Assembly (NCBI GenBank): GCA_014218235.1
Contig: CM024763.1
Location: forward strand, 87,964,244-88,028,243
From: Colocasia esculenta
Lineage: Eukaryota > Streptophyta > Magnoliopsida > Alismatales > Araceae
Direction of reading: 5' to 3'
DNA: 64,000 nucleotides
The notes below the pieces were generated by a model. It did no database searches. It was not told the origin of the DNA and saw nothing but the letters and a program-made list of their open reading frames with translations. Below are positions 43,981 to 55,664 of this stretch, one piece after another. Position 1 is the stretch's first letter, and each line of letters opens with the position of its first letter. The translations under genes and the position numbers were made by a program.

Positions 43981-44973
43981 CTAGTCTACAACGACGTCGT
44001 CTGAGCCGCCCGTGATCTCGTTGTCGGGGATGACAGTCTTCTCGGTGATAATGGTGTCAGTGGCATCCTCGAGCACCTCCTCGGTGGCAGCAGCTAGGGC
44101 GACGTCAACGGCAGCAGCGATGCTCTCGTCATTTTTGTCAGCGGCTGCTTCCTCACCCTCTTCTGCAATGTCCAGCTCGGAGAGGTCGATGCTCAGAAAG
44201 TGCTCCCGCACACGCCCAACACAGAAGTCGTACCCTTGCTCAAAAAGGTTGACGACCTTGGCTTTGAGCTCATCAGACTCCCGGTAGTCGGCGACGGTGT
44301 CGTCAGATGCCTTCTTTTGCTCCTCGGCTACCAATTGCGCATTGTCGGCCTTTGTCTTCTCATGGGCCTCCTGCTCGGCCTTGAGGGCCTTCTTCTCGTC
44401 TTCGAGCAGCCTATATGACCTCTCGACCTCCTTGGCTCGCAGCTTCTTCTCAGCCTCAAGCTTGGCCTGGACCTCGGCTGCACGCGCCTCGGCAGAAGCT
44501 CGGGAGGACTCGACCCGAAGCAGAAGCATTCCGAATGATGCCAGTTGCTCTTGTGTTGCTCTGTAGAAATTCTCGATGACCTCATTGGATTTTTGGGCCA
44601 ATGAGCGGGCTCTAACTTCAGCGGGGACCGACTGACGGCCCCACTCTGTAGCGCTGGGCTCCTTCGACCGATAGGGCGACATCGGAAGAGAAGAGCCCGA
44701 GGCGGTGACGACCGTTGCAGCGGATGGACGAGGACGTTTAGATAGTGCCCTCTGCACCGACGACTGCATCTTCTCAGGGGTCGATGACAACAGGGCAGCA
44801 ACTGGGTGTCCATTCTCAACCGGTCGGCCATGCTTCGCTCCTCGGCTTACGCTCTTCTTATTCCTTGCCATAAGCTCGCACGTCGCCATGTCGGAAAGTG
44901 AGACGTTGCCTCTCGCCTTGGCAGAAGGAGCCGACGAACTGTTTTTGTCGGCCATAACTGTGAAAGGAGTCAT
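43981..44973 (-). pseudogene. Antisense ORF copy 1, C-terminal coiled-coil part
   Basis: A 330-codon open frame, one of the longest in the window. The N-terminal third is Ser/Lys-rich and basic. The middle (about residues 150-230) is a strong coiled-coil candidate (SRASAEARAAEVQAKLEAEK, KKALKAEQEAHEKTKADN). The C-terminus is Ala/Asp/Glu-rich and acidic. It lies antisense to the LTRs, between the deleted interior and LTR I2. That matches the antisense ORF known near the 3' LTR of some Tat-lineage elements. A likely acceptor (TTTCACAG, about 44962) suggests it is the second exon of the gene starting at 45897. Function of this protein family is unknown. Confidence 0.65.
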
Positions 44974-44976
44974 TTA

Positions 44977-45897
44977 TTAGAAATGGTCTAGCAATGACCA
45001 AAGAAAGAATGTCAGCAGAAAGATTAGACCTCGGCTAGCCTCAGTAATTAGCTCGAATAGTTTCTCGGAAGGCTCCACCGCCTGCAGAGACTTGAACTCC
45101 GAGAGCTTGGATGCAACAAGATTGGGAGGTCGGAAAGCTTTATCTCGGATGTTTATCGCCGACCAGGTGGTCGGAAAGGGCCACCTGGTCGGGGAATGAA
45201 CAAAAATGATATTCCTCTTCCAGTTGTGGACAGAGGAAGGCATTCGGCCAAGGATTTGTCGACCTGACCGGGCTACGAAGTACAGCCAGTATCCGAAGGC
45301 TTTTATGGAGAAACAATGGAAGAATAGGTGTGTGGTCGGAAGGACCTCGGCCAGGGCACAGATGGCCAGGAAGTTGACAACCGACCTCCAAGAGTTGGGG
45401 GTCAGCTACGAAGGAGCGACTCCCAGCTTGACGAGTAAAAGAATGATGAAGGGATGAAGAGGTAAGTGGAAGCCTGCTCGGATAGCCTCGGAGTAGATGT
45501 AGACTCCGCTCGGCATGGTATAGTGAGCTCGGAGTTGTGTGGCAGTGAAGATGGTGAAATCCTCGGGAAGGACAAGACCTGGATGAGTCTTCATCCATTG
45601 CAAGGTCTCCTCGTCGATCTCGCACCGAGCATCAGCAACGGTGTCGGCTTGCCGACAAGATCCCGAGGTGTGAGAAGAGGGTTTTTTGGGAACATAGGTC
45701 CCCTCATCTACCTCCAGGTCGGACAACTCCTCGGCGAGATCCGACGTTTGAGCGTCGGGCTGAGCAGCCTCCAGGAGGGACATCCTTATCTCAGAAGGAC
45801 AAGGTAAAACCGGTCCGGATAGGTCCAAAGCAGAGAAGTTCTCGGAAGGAGAACCTCGGGACGAGGACGAGGAGGAACTGTACGAGGTAGAGCTCAT
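44977..45897 (-). pseudogene. Antisense ORF copy 1, N-terminal part (putative gypsy-type transposon domain)
   Basis: The ATG at 45897 opens a Ser-rich leader (MSSTSYSSSSSSSRGS). It is followed by a domain with FTATQLRAHYTMPSGVYIYSEAIRAG and FHLPLHPFIILLLVKLGVAPS. A TAG at 45408-45406 replaces an expected Gln. The same frame then continues with LTPNSWRSVVNFLAICALAE and GYWLYFVARSG to about 44977. The pattern fits the family known as putative gypsy-type transposon (PF04195-like), often seen antisense in plant Gypsy elements. The stop makes it a pseudogene unless read through. A copy lies at 49412-50344. Confidence 0.72.
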
Positions 45898-46445
45898 GGC
45901 TTACCTCTAAAGGGAAGAAGCAGGGAACGATGGACGAGAGCTCAGACGTCTGCATGAGGTCATCGACACGTCGGCTGGTCGTCTAGAGGATGCTTGCGCG
46001 TGAGAGAAAGGGTGCTTTTTCGGCAGCAGACCCCACTATTTATAGTGCCGGGGGGCAGATCATATCCAACATCAAATAGTCATCAACAACAAACAGCGGT
46101 TCAGATCTTGACACATGGCGCCACTAGATTGGCCGTCGGGGGGTTGCCTCAGATTCCGATCGGCACATGGGGCGAGGCGCACCATGATGGCACGCAGGAG
46201 TCTAGAAGTTGACGAGACAATGGGCGTCATTGTGTACCTGTCGAGGAGACCCGACAGTATAGCTCTGTACAGGCCGGCGATGACGTCTTCACGATGCGAT
46301 GGGTGGCAGGCCGGCGCTGACAGCGTGATGATGGAGTGCGAAGCAGGCCATGTGGGCTAACAGAGCCGTATGGCCAGACACGTGATTCGGGTGAAAAGAT
46401 TCAGCTTCACCTCGACCTTTGTTCAAATTCCGACGTGAACCTGGG

Positions 46446-46968
46446 GGTTACGGGGAGTTCCCGACAGGTCGGCCAATTCTTGGGCATGGCCGACCTCATT
46501 AAATGTGTAGGCTGACATCTCTTTATGGAGAAGCGTGACCCATTTTTATCCGACGACTCTTGTCGAAAGGATCCACCATTCGCCCATCAGGTCGACTAGT
46601 TCAGCTCAGCAGGCTCATCCCCCTCTGGTCGGACTGTGCCGACATGGATCCCAGAGTGCTAGTGAGTGCTTCGAAACATCGCTCACGTGACTGACAAGGA
46701 AAAATGGGCAAGATCTGAGGATTACGGAACCAATAACTATGGCTATTAAGACCACGGTCTCGATGACTTGGCAGGGCGGTGGCAACTTCCAATCCGGCAT
46801 TAATCACGGAAACCCCCAGCGAGATTGACAGGGTCGTTCAACTGTTACATAAGTGTCCTAACACTATAAAACAGGCAGACACTCTACGGGCTCAGGTATG
46901 CTGTTCTACCCCAAGCTAGGCCATTCTTCTCGGCTAGCGACTGACAAGAGCGTCGGAGTGTTTCTCGT
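46446..46968 (+). repeat. LTR I2 of the Tat-type derivative (3'-truncated)
   Basis: Homologous to LTR I1 from its first bases (GGTTACGGGGAG, TG mutated to GG) to GTCGGAGTGTTTCTCGTAT. After that it departs into the 101 bp repeat array. A purine-rich CCTGGGGG tract just before it is consistent with a polypurine tract, so it served as the 3' LTR for the first interior. TATA-like CTATAAAACAGG is near 46864. Confidence 0.8.
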
Positions 46969-47590
46969 ATGGCAATCTGAACTGTTGGTGGAGACAGCGT
47001 GAGGTGGTCGTTTCGGCACTCTCGGCTGCCCCGACCCCCTAAGTAGATGGAGAATATGGCTCTTCTCATCCCATGGTTGAACTATGGGTGGAAACAGCAC
47101 GAGGTGGTCGCTTCGGCGCTCTCAGCAACCTCGACCCCATAAGTGAACGGAGAATATTGCTCTTCTCATCCCACGGTTTAAACTATCAATGGAGACAGTG
47201 CGAGTACCGAAGCGAACCCCGACCCCGTAAGTGAACGGAGAATATGGCTCTTCTCATCCCACGGTTTAAACTATCGATGGAGACAGTGCGAGGTGGTCAT
47301 TTCATCGCTCTTGGCTGCTTCGACCCCATGAGTGGACTGCGAATATGGCTCTTCTTGTCCCACAGTTTGAAGTGTCGATGGCGAAAGTGCGAGGTGGTCG
47401 CTTCGGAACTCTTGGCTGCTCCGACCCCATGAGCGGACAAAGAATACGGCTCTTCTCGTTCAACTATCTGAAGTGTCAGTGGAGGCAGCGCAAGGTGGTC
47501 ACTTCGACACTCTCGGCAGCCCCGACCGTATGAGCGGACTGAGATTCCAACTGATCGAGCAAGCACGATGTCGCTTCGGCACTCGTGAGG
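46969..47590. repeat. Tandem array of about 101 bp units
   Basis: About six units. GAGGTGGTCG or its variants occurs at 47001, 47101, 47202, 47290, 47391 and 47491. The third unit has lost bases. Units contain GGAGAATATGGCTCTTCTC and a GGTCGCTTCGGCACTCTC module that is shared with the 108 bp array at 42833-43490. Confidence 0.92.
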
Positions 47591-48329
47591 GATGAGGATG
47601 TCAGAGTAGTCCACTGGATGAGATCACTTTATCACTCATCAAGGACAAGGATACTAACATCCGACGTGTAGAAAGCATGAGAGACGAGATCGCTTCGACA
47701 CTCGTGAAGATGAGGTCGCTTCGAAATCATGGCGACATGGTGGTCTTCAGCCGATGTAGGGTCTGATCTCCGACGTCTGAAGACGATGAGTCACTTTATA
47801 GCATCGTCTCTCTTCAAATGGTGAGTCACCTAGGGATCACCTCCGACACAATTAACGTCATAGAGTTGTCCACAAAGTCAGCAGCAAGGCTCAGTTGATT
47901 CTGACAATACGAGTTAACGTGTGAGTGGTTAGGTTATATCTCATCCCAATCTCTTGGGTCAATGAAGAATAACCAGGTTACCTTCTCGGGAAACTTCAGT
48001 CATTGAGGTCAGATGAGGTCGCTATGGCACTTTCGACCTATGGAGTTCACTTGTTTCGCTCGACTAATAGTCATGGATGTCGGATTAGCAACCGTATGGG
48101 TATGACCACGTCAGAACAAGTTGGCGACGGTGTAAGTTATGTTATGGTCTCGAACTAAATGGAACTAAACTATCGAAGGTTAAGTTCTCAGATGAAGCTG
48201 ATGACTCGAACATATGAAAATTGTTGCAATTGGCAAGGAAGTTTGCAATTGGCGAGAAAAGATATTTTTTATTGATAATCAGGAAAATACAAGAGGCCTC
48301 GGCTGAGTGTCGAGGAATAAAAAAGAAAA
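47591..48329. other. Spacer of the second unit
   Basis: Decayed single copies of the CGCTTCGGCACTCGTGA module up to about 48040. No gene recognised. Confidence 0.5.
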
Positions 48330-49411
48330 GGGGCTACATTCGTGGGAATCGCTTGCTCGGGCTTCTAAGTTGCGACGACCTCATCTGTGCTGACATGGGT
48401 CCCCTCGGTGTCGGGCGCGACATCCGTGTAGGCGATAATAGCATATGCAGTGGCCTCAAGGCCCTCTTCGAGGGCGGCAACGATCGCGTCGTCGACTGCC
48501 TCCTCGATGTCCTTGTCCTTGGCATCGATCACCAAACCCAATAGGTCATAGTCGGGATGGAGGTCATGGAGGTGCCCGAGACAAAAGTCGTACCCCGCCT
48601 GGAAGAGTTTGTCTACTTATTTCTTCAGCCCCTCGAACTCGTAGTACTCGGTGATTGCCTTGGCACGCTCTTCTTCGGCCATCTTTGCAAGCTGGGCCTT
48701 CGTCACCTTGTGCGCTTCCTTCTTGGCTCTGAAGAACTTATTGAGTTTGTCGGCCAGTAACGCGAGCCAGGCGGCATTGTCGTCGGCCTTCAATGCCCAT
48801 TGTTGTTCGTCGATGAGGAGCTTGTTGGCCTCTTCATCCCTCTTCTCAGCCTCCTCAACTTTCTTCTCGGTTGTCGCAGCCTTCTTCTCGGCCTCAGCTA
48901 CTCTTACAGAGGCATTGGTTCGGGGTCGTCTTGACCTTGTGGAGTAGAGTCCCGATTAGCGCCAACTGGTCTTGCACCATTCGGTACAGGTCTTCGATGA
49001 CCTCATTTGCCGTCAGGCCCGAGGTGCAAACCTTCGCTTCTGTAGGGATCGACCGTCGACCCCACTCTGTGACAGACTGCTCTTCCCTTAGTTGCAGCAA
49101 TCGGAGGGACTATGAGGAGCCCAAGACAGAAACGTCGGTCGACTCTGCTTCCATCAGATGTTCTCGGGGCTGCTCGGTCCTCCTCGTCGGTTGGGTCTTT
49201 GACACGTGTTGTTTCTCTGGTCTGTCTGCTAGAGGGGCGACGACGTCGACGTCGGCCTGCCCCATTCTCAACCACTTTTGAGGTCTTGTAGTGCTCTTAT
49301 TTCCCCCTCGGGACAAGAACATCTGAGTAGCCACCTCTGCAAAGGAGGCGATCTTGTTACCTTTGTCTGCCATTCCTACAATAGAGGGAAGAGATAAGTC
49401 CCCATAGTGCA
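48330..49411 (-). pseudogene. Antisense ORF copy 2, C-terminal part (broken)
   Basis: Homologous in layout to 43981-44973. The 49412-49110 frame is MADKGNK...-like (start codon context similar to MADKNSS in copy 1) and is broken near 49110. The frame then continues with EWGRRSIPTEAKV, matching EWGRQSVPAEVRA of copy 1, and a decayed coiled-coil-coding region rich in AAG/GAG complement codons down to about 48330. No full-length frame remains. Confidence 0.6.
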
Positions 49412-50344
49412 TTAGCGACAGTGAAAGATAGGCAGCAGCAAGAATTTCAAACCTTTGCGAGCATTGTCAATGAGCTTGAGAAGCTCTTTAGATGGATTGT
49501 ACAGGTCGAGAGCTTCCACAGCCTGTATTGAATGGAAGTTCAAGAGCTCGGCCTCGGGGAAATAAGGAGGATCTCGAAAATCTTTGTGCTTATGGTTCAC
49601 TGCTGACCAAGTGGTTGGGAAGGGCCATTCAGAGGGACAGTGGGCGAAAAAGAAGTTCTTATTCTAGTTGTGGACAGAGGAGGGAGCTCGGCCGAGGACT
49701 TGCCGACCAGTCCAAGCTATAAAGTACAGTCAGTCCCTGAACACTCTTATGGACAAGCAATAGAAGAAGAGGTGGGTGTTCGGCGTAACCCTGTCAAGGA
49801 CACAAATAGTGAGGATGCCGACAACCGACCTCAAAGAGTTGGGGGTGAGCTGTGAGGAAGCGGCTCCCAGACGGATAAGAAGAAGAATTATGAAAGGGTG
49901 CAATGGGTATCAGAAGTCGGCTCAAATGGCTTCGGTATATATGCAAAAGCTGAGCTCCATGCAGTGGTGAGCTCGGATGTCATCAGGGACCAACAAGGTC
50001 GTCCCCTCAGGGAAGTTGAGAACTGTGTGACTCCCTTCCCACTTAAAGGTCTCAACGTCGATCTCGGAAGGCGCATCAACGATAGTGTCTACCTGACGAC
50101 GTGCCCTCGAGGTGTGTGCAGAAGGTTTGCGAGCAGTGTATGACCCAGGACTAACCTTGGGATCACTAGGGGAATGAGCAAGGACTTCTATGATAACCTC
50201 TGGCACTTGTGTGTCGAATGAACTTGCGGGAGCAGTCCTCTCCTCAGATGAATGAGGAGAAGGTGTCGCAATGCGCGACATGGAAGAAGAGTTCTTGCTA
50301 GAAGAACTCTCGAAGGAAGAACCAGAAAAAGAGGACGAGTTCAT
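49412..50344 (-). pseudogene. Antisense ORF copy 2, N-terminal part (broken)
   Basis: The ATG at 50344 gives a Ser-rich leader (MNSSSFSGSSFESSSS) and a region aligned with copy 1 (VDTIVDAPSEIDVETFKWEG; PDDIRAHHCMELSFCIYTEAI). A frameshift near 49922 follows. The last part (49600-49412, FRDPPYFPEAELLNFHSIQA) matches FRPPNLVASKLSEFKSLQA of copy 1. Clearly diverged from copy 1, so the two units did not arise from a recent tandem duplication. Confidence 0.65.
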
Positions 50345-50871
50345 CGCTTACCTCTGAAGGAAGTATGTGAAGGATGGAGAAGCTTGGCCACTGAGAAGAT
50401 GAAGGAAGATCGTCGGAGCGTAGTTTGTCGATTGAACGTCTCGGCTAAGGCTCTCGTGCGCGGCAGCAAGTGTTTCATTTCGGACACAGACTGCACTATT
50501 TATGGTGTCAGGGGGCCAAACAGATCCAACGGCTGGGATTCATCATCTTTGACGAGCATCCAAATCAAACCACATGGCAGCCTTGGATTGGCTATCATGC
50601 TTTGCCATGAATTCTAATCGGCACGACTTATGTGGAGCACAATGATGGCATGCAGGAGTCGAGGGGATGACGCGACGGTTGACGTCACACATGACAGTCG
50701 AGGAATCTTCGTCATCATGATGTAGGCACATTCAATGTGGCGATGCGACGTGAGGCGTGTCACGTAGGCTAATAGAGTCACGTGGCAATCCACGTGTCAT
50801 CCTCAAAGGAGTTTCGAATAATAGCTTCACCTCGGCCCACTGGAGCAGTCTGACATGAACCTAGGGGCCAA

Positions 50872-51603
50872 TGACACGAAGAGTTCCCAAGGTCAACTGG
50901 AGCCTCAGCTTGGCCAACCTCCCAAAGTTCGAGAGCCGACGTCCAGACGTGGCTTGAACCAAATTCTGATGGTGTCTAGGCTGACCACTCAAGTCAGCTA
51001 GATTGACCTCTTTACACTTCTGGGGCAGGCAACTTCAGCTCGGCCGTAGCCAATGAGGAGCACAACGTGTCTGCGATATTTTCGAGAATGTGGCTCTCTT
51101 AATGGCCAAAGCATTAATCGATGAGGTGATGATCAAGGATCATGCGCTCAGTAATTACGATCATTAAGATCACGATCTAGACGATCTAGCATGGCAGTTA
51201 CGACCACGGTTCGATGACAATCACGGAGATCCGCTATGGAATTCACTGGTCATCCAACTATTTCACGAAGTAACCTAACCATATAAAAGAGGCAAATACT
51301 CTACAGACGCATGTATGCTACTCTACTCCTCTGGATAGGCCATTCTGCTTGCCTAGCTACTGACTTGAGTATCGGAGTCTCCCCACTGAGATCCCTTGAG
51401 AGACTTTGTAGGTTCTCGGACGTCGGAACATGGAGCACTCATCTCCAAATCTCTCACCTTAGCTTTCCACCCCTCAAAGAGGAGCTCAGAGCAAGCGACT
51501 GCAATCCGCTTGGCCTCCTCGGTGAAAATCTCAGAGCAAGCATACTAGGTCGATTAGGCGAGCTTCGGCTCGATCATCTCGGCTATAATCGACCCCTATA
51601 ACA
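50872..51603 (+). repeat. LTR J (732 bp), 3' LTR of the second unit
   Basis: It starts TGACACGAAGAG after a CCTAGGGGCC tract and ends CCCCTATAACA. The promoter block CATATAAAAGAGGCAAATACTC near 51280, and GATAGGCCATTCTGC, align with LTRs I1 and I2, but most of the sequence is diverged. The following five bases (GACTT) do not match the bases before I1, so the outer ends are not one simple insertion. Confidence 0.75.
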
Positions 51604-52806
51604 GACTTTATACATGATTACTCTAACAATTAATTTTCCCATCATAAACACCCAAATTCCACATGTATATATAAAACCAAGGGACCCTATAGCAACCTGT
51701 CTAAGCATAATTATGGCTTTAAATAAAGAGGGAAAAAAACTAGATACGAAGGATGAGAATTACCAAGATTAATAAGCGATATAAACACCAACCAAGGAGC
51801 ACTGAAAGTTTCAAAAGTGCTATCATAACCAGTTCAAAAATATTCTTTCGCCACATATCTTGGATATATATCCAAATTCTACTAAAATTTATCCTTGAGT
51901 TATGTGGACCATTCTGAAGTTAGAGTGCTGCCAATTGGGACGTTAATATGGTCATCATGTTCACCCCAGTAAGTATTCTAATGATGAAAAATGAGAAATA
52001 AGAAATGCTCGACATCCACATATTATTTGTTTGGGTATTTAATTTTATCTTATCTGAATATGATGTGATAGCAGTGAAGATGAGAGTGATAAATAATTGG
52101 GGAGAGACGGCAATAAGATAGCAATGAGATAGTAATGAGACGGTAACAACCAAAAATAAAAGATAAATAATCATATCATATTTATATAAATATAATGTGT
52201 TAAAATGTATAAAAGATCACGTGACAACTCAACTCTTATGATTCATTTGAGTTAGCAAAAAGTAAAATCTTACTAAAACAAAACAATATCAGAAGTTATT
52301 ATTAATTCCAATATAAAATACACAACCTTGGGATATGTGTGAGATTAGGGACAGAAATTACGCAATGAACATTGGGCCAACTTTAAACGAAGCATGAGCG
52401 GGACTAATTAAAGGGGTTTAATTCGTCCACGTCCAACTTGAGACAGTGGGCTCCATCCGTGTGAAGACGCCCGCAACTGCTGCACGCCGTTTCTTCGGAA
52501 TCAAAAAGCAGACTCCAACTTCCAGCCTAATAGATTGCATTCTATTTAAATAGCAACAGGTGGAGCACTTCACACTTAAAGAGAGATACTTTATGTACGT
52601 CGCTTTAGAGCGATGTATAGACACATTATCATATAATTAAATGTCTAATTATATTAATATGAACATCATTTAATCATAAAAAAAAATGTGTGCACGTCCT
52701 CTTACAAAAATATATATCAAATATTTCTCCATATCTAAAATCATCTACGCACCCCTTTTCCACCCGCCACAGTAACAAATAATAATAATAATATCCTCCT
52801 CCAATT
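51604..52806. other. AT-rich stretch without recognised genes
   Basis: No coding motif on either strand. A small irregular repeat of the type GCAATGAGATAGTAATGAGA occurs near 52095-52150. Confidence 0.5.
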
Positions 52807-53329
52807 TAGGGGTGTCAATGGGCCGGGCCTGGACCGGGCCCGGCCCAGCCCGATCTTTGATAGTTCGGCCCAAGCCCGGCCCGGCCCGGGACGAGGCCCG
52901 GTTTTTTGAAGCCCGGCCCGGCCGGCCCGATTTTATTTTTTAAAGATATTTTTACTATTATTTAATTATTTTTATAATAAATTTAGTATTTATTTAATCA
53001 AAATAGTATAAAATAAACATTAGACTAATTTTGATAAACTTATTTCTAGTTGTTACAAATATAAAATAAATGTTAAGTCAATAAATATAGTTTCACAACA
53101 TAATTTTCAATCTAAAATTTAAGAATATTAAAATTATCACTGTATTATTTAATATTAAAAAAATAAATACCAGGTCACCGGGCCGGGCCGAACCAAGCCC
53201 AAGCCCGGCCAATCTTACTCCGGGCCGGGCTCAAAATTTAAAAAATATTAGAATGTCCGGCCCAAGCTCGTGTAAAACCGAGCCGGGCCACCGGGCCCTC
53301 GGCCCGGCCCGGCCCAATTGACACCCCTA
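52807..53329. mobile_element. hAT-like MITE with CCGGGCC-rich ends (523 bp)
   Basis: Terminal inverted repeats TAGGGGTGTCAATGGGCCGG (left) and the inverse of TAGGGGTGTCAATTGGGCCG (right). The flanking 8-mers CTCCAATT (52799-52806) and CTCCAACT (53330-53337) match at 7 of 8, as expected for a hAT insertion. Both ends are packed with GGCCCGG/CCGGGCC words, whereas the centre is AT-rich. No transposase. Confidence 0.85.
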
Positions 53330-53464
53330 CTCCAACTACAGCCAGCTGTAGCGTGGCTTCATGTCCACACAAGCACCACAATATTATATGGACGCCGAGA
53401 AAGCCTGGTCAACCACTACCACCTCATGACGACACGAAGCTTCCACCCGTCCGACCCGTAAGAG

Positions 53465-53770
53465 CGTTAAAGTGCACCACACCCTCATCATTTATGAGGT
53501 ATTTTTATTTTATTTTAATTATTAATGTGATATAATTTTAATAGTGATGTTATCAAATGATATTACTAAATAGTGTCACAAAATTGTTTCTCTTAAAATA
53601 ATATGTTTTTAAAAGAGAAACAGTTTTGTAACATCATTTGGTAACATCACTATTAAAACTATGCCACATCAACAACTAAAATAAAAAATAAAATAAAAAT
53701 ATCTTATAAATGATGAGGTTGTAGTACATTTTGATTGGTGTGTTACTTTAATGTGTTATCAAATGGTGTT
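53465..53770. mobile_element. Foldback (near-palindromic) MITE-like element
   Basis: Two arms of about 130 bases are inverted copies: ACCCTCATCATTTATGAGGTA against TTATAAATGATGAGGTTGTA, and GATGTTATCAAATGATATTAC against GTAACATCATTTGGTAACATC, meeting near 53604. It could fold into one long hairpin. Superfamily and target duplication are uncertain. Confidence 0.75.
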
Positions 53771-54292
53771 ACTAAACTATTTTTAAAAAAATATATACCC
53801 TTGATGAATAATGATTAGGTTAAAATTTATCTTAAATTTATATTTATAAATTAACCCCAACTATAGACGTCAAACATTGTGGGAGATGTTTTTATAATCT
53901 AGTTACACGCGTATAAGAAATATGTTTCGAATATTTTTTTAGATTGATTTTGATGACTCTTTGATCTTAATTGGATAATTTTTAAACCCCCCGTCTCTCC
54001 ATGTACCCAAAAAAAAACCATGATCTCTCTATTTTCTTATTGGATATTAATTATTATTCGGCAATCGGACAACTATTTTAATCAATCCCAAACACAACTT
54101 TCAGAGGCTAACGCATGTGAGTCCTGACCCTTAAAATTATATCTAGGTCGAGTAAAACAATTATGCGATCATCGAACATCTATTTTTTCTCTTCCTTATT
54201 GCGGTGGCTATTCCACTTCCTATCCCGAACCCCCTTACATCTATACTATATCATATTAGGGACACGGGTTGGCACATATATTGTTTATTTTT
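53771..54292. other. AT-rich stretch without recognised genes
   Basis: Nothing recognised. It ends in the T run into which the Copia element is inserted. Confidence 0.5.
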
Positions 54293-54620
54293 TGTTCGAT
54301 TTTGATCGGGATATTTACCTCGTGCGCTGCGGAATCTCGTAGGATCGGGAAGAAATCTACAATAGTCTTTTTCGTAGTTTTCTCGCTCCAAACGCCTTCG
54401 AGATCTGGTGGTGATGTTCCGTGAGAGAAGTCTTGCACTCGTGTGTTAGAGAGAGAGAGAGAGAGAGAAGGAGACTTGCGCTGGTTTTCTTTCTGTCATG
54501 TGCATTGGAGTGAGAGAGAGTCCCTTCCTTCCAGGAGACAACCGCACTTGCGGTTGTGTCTCCAGCCAAAGGTTGCCATTGGTTGCCCCGCGTGGGCACA
54601 ACCGATGCCATCAGTTAACA
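54293..54620 (-). repeat. 3' LTR of the Copia element
   Basis: TGTTCGATTTTGATCGGG to ATGCCATCAGTTAACA; 328 bp. It differs from the other LTR by a moderate number of substitutions, and its GA tract (54452-54469) is longer. Confidence 0.95.
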
Positions 54621-54630
54621 TCTCCCACTT
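54621..54630 (-). other. Polypurine tract of the Copia element
   Basis: On the minus strand this reads AAGTGGGAGA, immediately before the 3' LTR. It fits Copia polypurine tracts. Confidence 0.8.
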
Positions 54631-55664
54631 GCCCGCAGAGGGCATAATAAAATGTCAGTTGCTCACTAAGAGCAATTCGTCTCTCTACACTTACTTCTCA
54701 ATCTTACATACGGCGAATGGAGTGAGCGACCTTACGAGAGTCGGCACAACAAATGAGTAGTGATCTATTAAGTTATCACAAAAAACTAACAGAACACAAT
54801 ACTCTGAAGGAATCCTGTAGTATCCTAGATATCTTCAATATTCACCAACTTTGACATCTTGGATCTTTTAAAAACTAGCAACGTCAAAACTCGAACGTTT
54901 TGTGCTCACGACTTTATCGCCACTAAGTCGATATAGTCCCTCGAGGTATGAGCTACAAAACATGATGCAATATTTAGATGTCTTTCTTGAGTTCTCATCT
55001 CAATTCAATTAGTCTCGACCGCATTCCTAGTCATGTCCGCTGGACTGTATCAGCCATAGCCCTAAGGAGCATGCTAAAGTAGCGACATCAAGCTTCCTTT
55101 TCATGACATAGATCTCAAGTCCTAAGGGTACAGATGGATCAACAATTTATGATCCAAGAGCTCGCACAATGATGAAATAGAGATCTCATTCATCATTCTC
55201 TTCAACGATCGTTTTACGCACATGTGGTATGGACACATGTTATGGTGTTCTTCCATCGTTATGGGTGTGTCACATACAACATAATAAAAACACCATACGG
55301 TTCTTAGTCTAGCCACTCCCACTGCGGCTAACCCGAGTCTCACGACGTCTTATCATAAAACTCGCAACTGGCTTAATGAAGGCTTCACGGATTTGATTCT
55401 CATATCTTGTGATCGATCCAGAGGGATCTCATCTTAATTCAAATTAAGGCGACAATAAAAGGAAAATATCTTGCTCACTCTCATAGCGCCATAGATATAA
55501 ATGTCTCATCTTGCTCGCTTTCTTAGCGCCAAAGCAAATGACCCGTGTGAGGGGGTCCATTCAGAGTTTAGTGACACTTTTCTTGATATGTAAAGTATTC
55601 CAACCATAGACACACATAAGGAAGAAAAACATAATAACTTAATTGTCAATGAATATTGTGCACA
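54631..55664 (-). other. 3' untranslated region of the Copia element
   Basis: About 1 kb between the RNase H stop and the polypurine tract, without a recognised frame. A short repeat of ATCTTGCTCRCTYTCWTAGCG occurs at about 55470 and 55509. Confidence 0.6.
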
